DNA of 6,507 nucleotides from assembly GCA_021790615.1 (NCBI GenBank), contig JAJYGW010000095.1, positions 1-6,507 of the forward strand. The letters are read 5' to 3'. This DNA comes from Actinomycetes bacterium (GTDB lineage Bacteria > Actinomycetota > Acidimicrobiia > Acidimicrobiales > JAKAOS01). The notes beneath the pieces were generated by a model that was given only the letters and a program-made list of their open reading frames with translations, ran no database searches and had not been told where the DNA came from. This document shows, one piece after another, positions 4,608-6,507 of this stretch. Position numbers and translations under genes: made by a program. How positions within the stretch are numbered: the stretch's first letter is position 1; every line of letters starts with the position of its first letter.

Positions 4608-6317
4608 TTACGACCCGGCCCGCGCTCCTGGCGGATCCAGCTCCGCGGCGAGGACGAGCCCGCGCTCGGGCGGGTCGACGGTGCGCGCGTAGACGTTCAG
4701 GTAGCTGCGCCGGTCGTCGTGGCGGGCGAGGCGCGGCTCGCGCCGTGCGAGCACCTCGGGCGCCACGTCGAGGTCGACCGTCCGGCGGTCGAGGGCGATC
4801 GTGATCTTGTCGCCGGGCTCGACCAGTCCGAGCGGTCCGCCGGCCGCCGCCTCGGGCGCGATTTCGCCAACCACGAGGCCCTTGTTGACGAGCCCCGACA
4901 GCTGCGCATCGGTCACCACCGCGACCTGAGGCGCGAGCCCCGAGCCCTCGAGGGCGAAGACGAACCCCGAGACGAACGCCATGCCCGGCGCACCCTTCGG
5001 CCCGAGCCCGCGCAGCACGACCACGTGGCCCGGCCGGATCTCGCCGGCCTCGAGCGCCGCGATGGCGTCCTCGCGGGTGTGGAAGATGACGGCCTCGCCG
5101 GCGAACTGCTTCGGACGGGTGTCTGCGACCGCCCGCTTCACGATGGCGCCGGAGGGTGCGAGCGAGCCGCGCACGATGAGGATGGTCGGCTCCCGGCCGA
5201 GCGGGTCGTCGAAAGGCCGGATCACCTCGCGCTCGGTCGGCGCTGCGTCCTGGATCACGTCGCCGAGCCGGCCCGCGACCGTCAACGCGTCGAGGTCGAG
5301 CACGGGCGACAGCTCGTGCATCAAGGCGAGCGCGCCGCCCGCCCGTTCGAACTCGTCGATGTGGTGCGGTCCGTTCGGCTTCACGTCGATGAGCAGCGGG
5401 ACGCTCCCGGCCCTGTCCTCGAACTCGGCCCAGATGTCGATCGCGCACCCGGCCTCGACGGCGACCGCCTGGAGGTGCTTGACCGCGTTGATCGAGCCGC
5501 TCGCGGAGAGCACCACCGCGACCGCGTTCTTGAAGGCGGGTGCGGTGAGGACCTGGCGGGGCCGCAGGTCCTCGGCGATCATCTCGACGATCCGCCGGCC
5601 CGAACGCTCGACGGTCTCCCACATCCGCTCGCTGTTCGCCTTCACCGGCGCGCTGCCGGGGAGCGCCATGCCGAGCGCCTCGGCCGCCATGTGCATGGTG
5701 TTCGCCGTGCCCATTCCGGCGCACACTCCCGGTGAGGTGACGGCTGCCTTCGCCATCGCCTCGAGCTCGTCGAGGGTCACCTCGCCCGAGCGCAGGCGAC
5801 CTGAGCTCAGGAACACGTCTTCGATGTCGAGGTGCGCGTCGCAGTAGCGGCCGCTCGCTTGGTAGCCGCAGGGGACGATGATCGTCGGGATGTCGAGGCG
5901 GGCTGCCGCCATCAGCTGTGCCGGGGTGGTCTTGTCGCACGACGCGAGGCAGACCATCCCGTCGAGCATGGCGCCCTCGACCGCGACCTCGATGTCCGAG
6001 ACGATGAGGTCCCGGGTCGGGAGGATGTAGCGACCCCCTCGGCCGACGCTCGTGATGAAGTCGCTCGGCGCCGCGGTGCGGACCTCCAGCGCGAGGCCCC
6101 CGGCGTCGTGGATCGCCTTCTTCAGTTTCGGCACGATCGCGTCCAGGTGCGAGAAGCAGATGGCGAGATCCGACGACGAGTTCACGATCGCGATCTTCGG
6201 ACGCTCCAGCTCTTCGTCCGTGTAGCCGAGGGCCCGCCACTGCGCGAGGCGGTACACCCAGGGAGCCGAGCCGCGTGGGTAGTTGCTGCGCAAGGCAGGA
6301 AAGGTGCCTGAGGTCAT
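4608..6317 (-). CDS. IlvD/Edd-family Fe-S dehydratase (sugar-acid dehydratase-like subgroup)
   Basis: A 569-residue cytoplasmic dehydratase. The family removes water from dihydroxy or sugar acids, using an Fe-S cluster and Mg2+. Probable cluster ligands are C54 (ICFSHLD), C127 (ASCDKTTP) and C199 (GVCAGMGTANTM), near C59, C127 and C200 recalled for L-arabinonate dehydratase; K129 fits the carbamylated Mg-binding lysine. Near the C-terminus, TDAQLSGLVNKG (469-480) supplies the catalytic serine S474, followed by PEAAAGGPLGLVEPGD (488-503). The branched-chain IlvD forms of these motifs (for example TDGRFSG, and GH before xxPEA) are altered, so a role in sugar-acid breakdown is at least as likely as valine/isoleucine synthesis. 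The start is ATG with AGAGGAG, whose AGGAG core lies 6 nt upstream; a longer TTG-started frame to 6446 adds only low-complexity residues. No pathway partner is nearby. Confidence 0.9.
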   Translation of the reverse strand: MTSGTFPALRSNYPRGSAPWVYRLAQWRALGYTDEELERPKIAIVNSSSDLAICFSHLDAIVPKLKKAIHDAGGLALEVRTAAPSDFITSVGRGGRYILPTRDLIVSDIEVAVEGAMLDGMVCLASCDKTTPAQLMAAARLDIPTIIVPCGYQASGRYCDAHLDIEDVFLSSGRLRSGEVTLDELEAMAKAAVTSPGVCAGMGTANTMHMAAEALGMALPGSAPVKANSERMWETVERSGRRIVEMIAEDLRPRQVLTAPAFKNAVAVVLSASGSINAVKHLQAVAVEAGCAIDIWAEFEDRAGSVPLLIDVKPNGPHHIDEFERAGGALALMHELSPVLDLDALTVAGRLGDVIQDAAPTEREVIRPFDDPLGREPTILIVRGSLAPSGAIVKRAVADTRPKQFAGEAVIFHTREDAIAALEAGEIRPGHVVVLRGLGPKGAPGMAFVSGFVFALEGSGLAPQVAVVTDAQLSGLVNKGLVVGEIAPEAAAGGPLGLVEPGDKITIALDRRTVDLDVAPEVLARREPRLARHDDRRSYLNVYARTVDPPERGLVLAAELDPPGARAGS

Positions 6318-6323
6318 CTGGAG

Positions 6324-6330
6324 CTCCTCT
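6324..6330 (-). promoter_or_regulatory. Ribosome binding site of the dehydratase gene (decides the start)
   Basis: On the minus strand this reads AGAGGAG, with the AGGAG core 6 nt before the ATG at 6315-6317. It supports this start over the in-frame TTG at 6444-6446, as does conservation, since recognisable family sequence begins soon after this Met. Confidence 0.75.
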
Positions 6331-6347
6331 TCGTCGCTGCCTTCGCC

Positions 6348-6398
6348 GCTCTCTTCCCCCCGCGGCCTTCGTCGCTCTCTTCCCCCGCGGCCTTCGTC
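6348..6398. repeat. 25/26-bp tandem repeat in the dehydratase leader
   Basis: Two head-to-tail copies, 6348-6373 (26 bp) and 6374-6398 (25 bp), differ only by one C in the central C-run (six versus five). Each copy begins GCTCTCTT and ends GCGGCCTTCGTC. The array lies 31 bp upstream of the dehydratase start, in its presumed 5' leader. The one-base difference would shift any reading frame crossing it, which fits a non-coding region. Confidence 0.85.
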
Positions 6399-6507
6399 GC
6401 TCGCGGCCCCGATCGCAGTCTCCTCCAGCCTCACCGATCGGGCCAAGTCGAGGCTCGATCGACGACATCACCGGAATCGCGCACAATACGGGGGACGCCA
6501 TGCACCC
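6399..6507. other. Upstream region of the dehydratase gene, no gene seen
   Basis: No coding region is supported between the leader repeat and the window end. On the minus strand TATTGT (from 6488 to 6483) could be a -10 element for the dehydratase gene; its -35 would lie at or past the window edge. On the plus strand an ATG at 6500 has GGGGGA four bases upstream, but only eight bases of it are visible, so a rightward gene cannot be judged. Confidence 0.3.

Noticed and set aside
2635..4692. Long plus-strand open frame spanning the intergenic repeat and the permease in another frame
   Set aside because: The protein is Arg/Pro-rich low complexity and crosses the divergent promoter region. The permease frame has clear homology, so this is a shadow.
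6318..6446. N-terminal extension of the dehydratase from TTG at 6446
   Set aside because: The added residues are low-complexity and encoded by the 25/26-bp repeat. The ATG at 6317 has a good ribosome site and recognisable family sequence begins there.
6410..6461. Three CGATCG palindromes (6410, 6435, 6456) as a possible operator
   Set aside because: The same hexamer occurs about a dozen times elsewhere in the window, including inside coding regions, so the cluster is weak evidence.
4333..6501. Long minus-strand open frame overlapping the dehydratase in another frame
   Set aside because: It has no family motifs and is Arg/Gly-rich. The dehydratase frame carries all the conserved cysteines and signatures.
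6500..6507. Start of a rightward gene (ATG with GGGGGA upstream)
   Set aside because: Only two codons and part of a third are visible, so nothing can be supported.

Overview
The window is about 70% GC, with actinobacterial-looking genes: a KatG N-terminus close to the mycobacterial enzyme, a PerR-type Fur regulator, a transporter that appears to be translated from a leaderless GTG, and strong codon-position GC bias. A high-GC actinobacterium is the best guess; I cannot place it below phylum or class.

Layout, left to right. (1) 1-300, minus: the first 100 residues of katG (catalase-peroxidase), cut by the window edge. (2) 301-411: a divergent control region with nested inverted repeats. (3) 412-840, plus: a 142-residue Fur-family regulator that keeps the PerR-type metal-site residues. 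(4) 841-929: a GC-rich repetitive spacer between convergent genes. (5) 930-2774, minus: a 614-residue KimA-like APC/KUP-superfamily transporter with a C-terminal cytosolic domain. (6) 2775-2998: a divergent intergenic region with a 38-bp tandem repeat next to the kimA-like ribosome binding site, and a Fur/Zur-like 7-1-7 operator overlapping a predicted promoter. (7) 2999-4564, plus: a 521-residue APC amino-acid permease. (8) 4565-4607: a short convergent spacer. (9) 4608-6317, minus: a 569-residue IlvD/Edd-family Fe-S dehydratase of the sugar-acid-dehydratase-like subgroup. (10) 6318-6507: its upstream region, with a 25/26-bp tandem repeat.

How the genes fit together. katG and the Fur-family gene form an oxidative-stress module, with the regulator probably binding the shared control region as a peroxide sensor. 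The two transporters are divergent and of different subfamilies; nothing shows that they act together, although the Fur/Zur-like site suggests metal-linked control of the second. The dehydratase stands alone and converges on the permease.

I see no clear new multi-gene system. The points most worth following are the Fur/Zur-like operator on an apparently leaderless permease promoter, the divergent katG/PerR arrangement, and the short tandem duplications that recur in leaders and transporter N-termini. No RNA genes, insertion sequences, CRISPR arrays or convincing Rho-independent terminators were seen.
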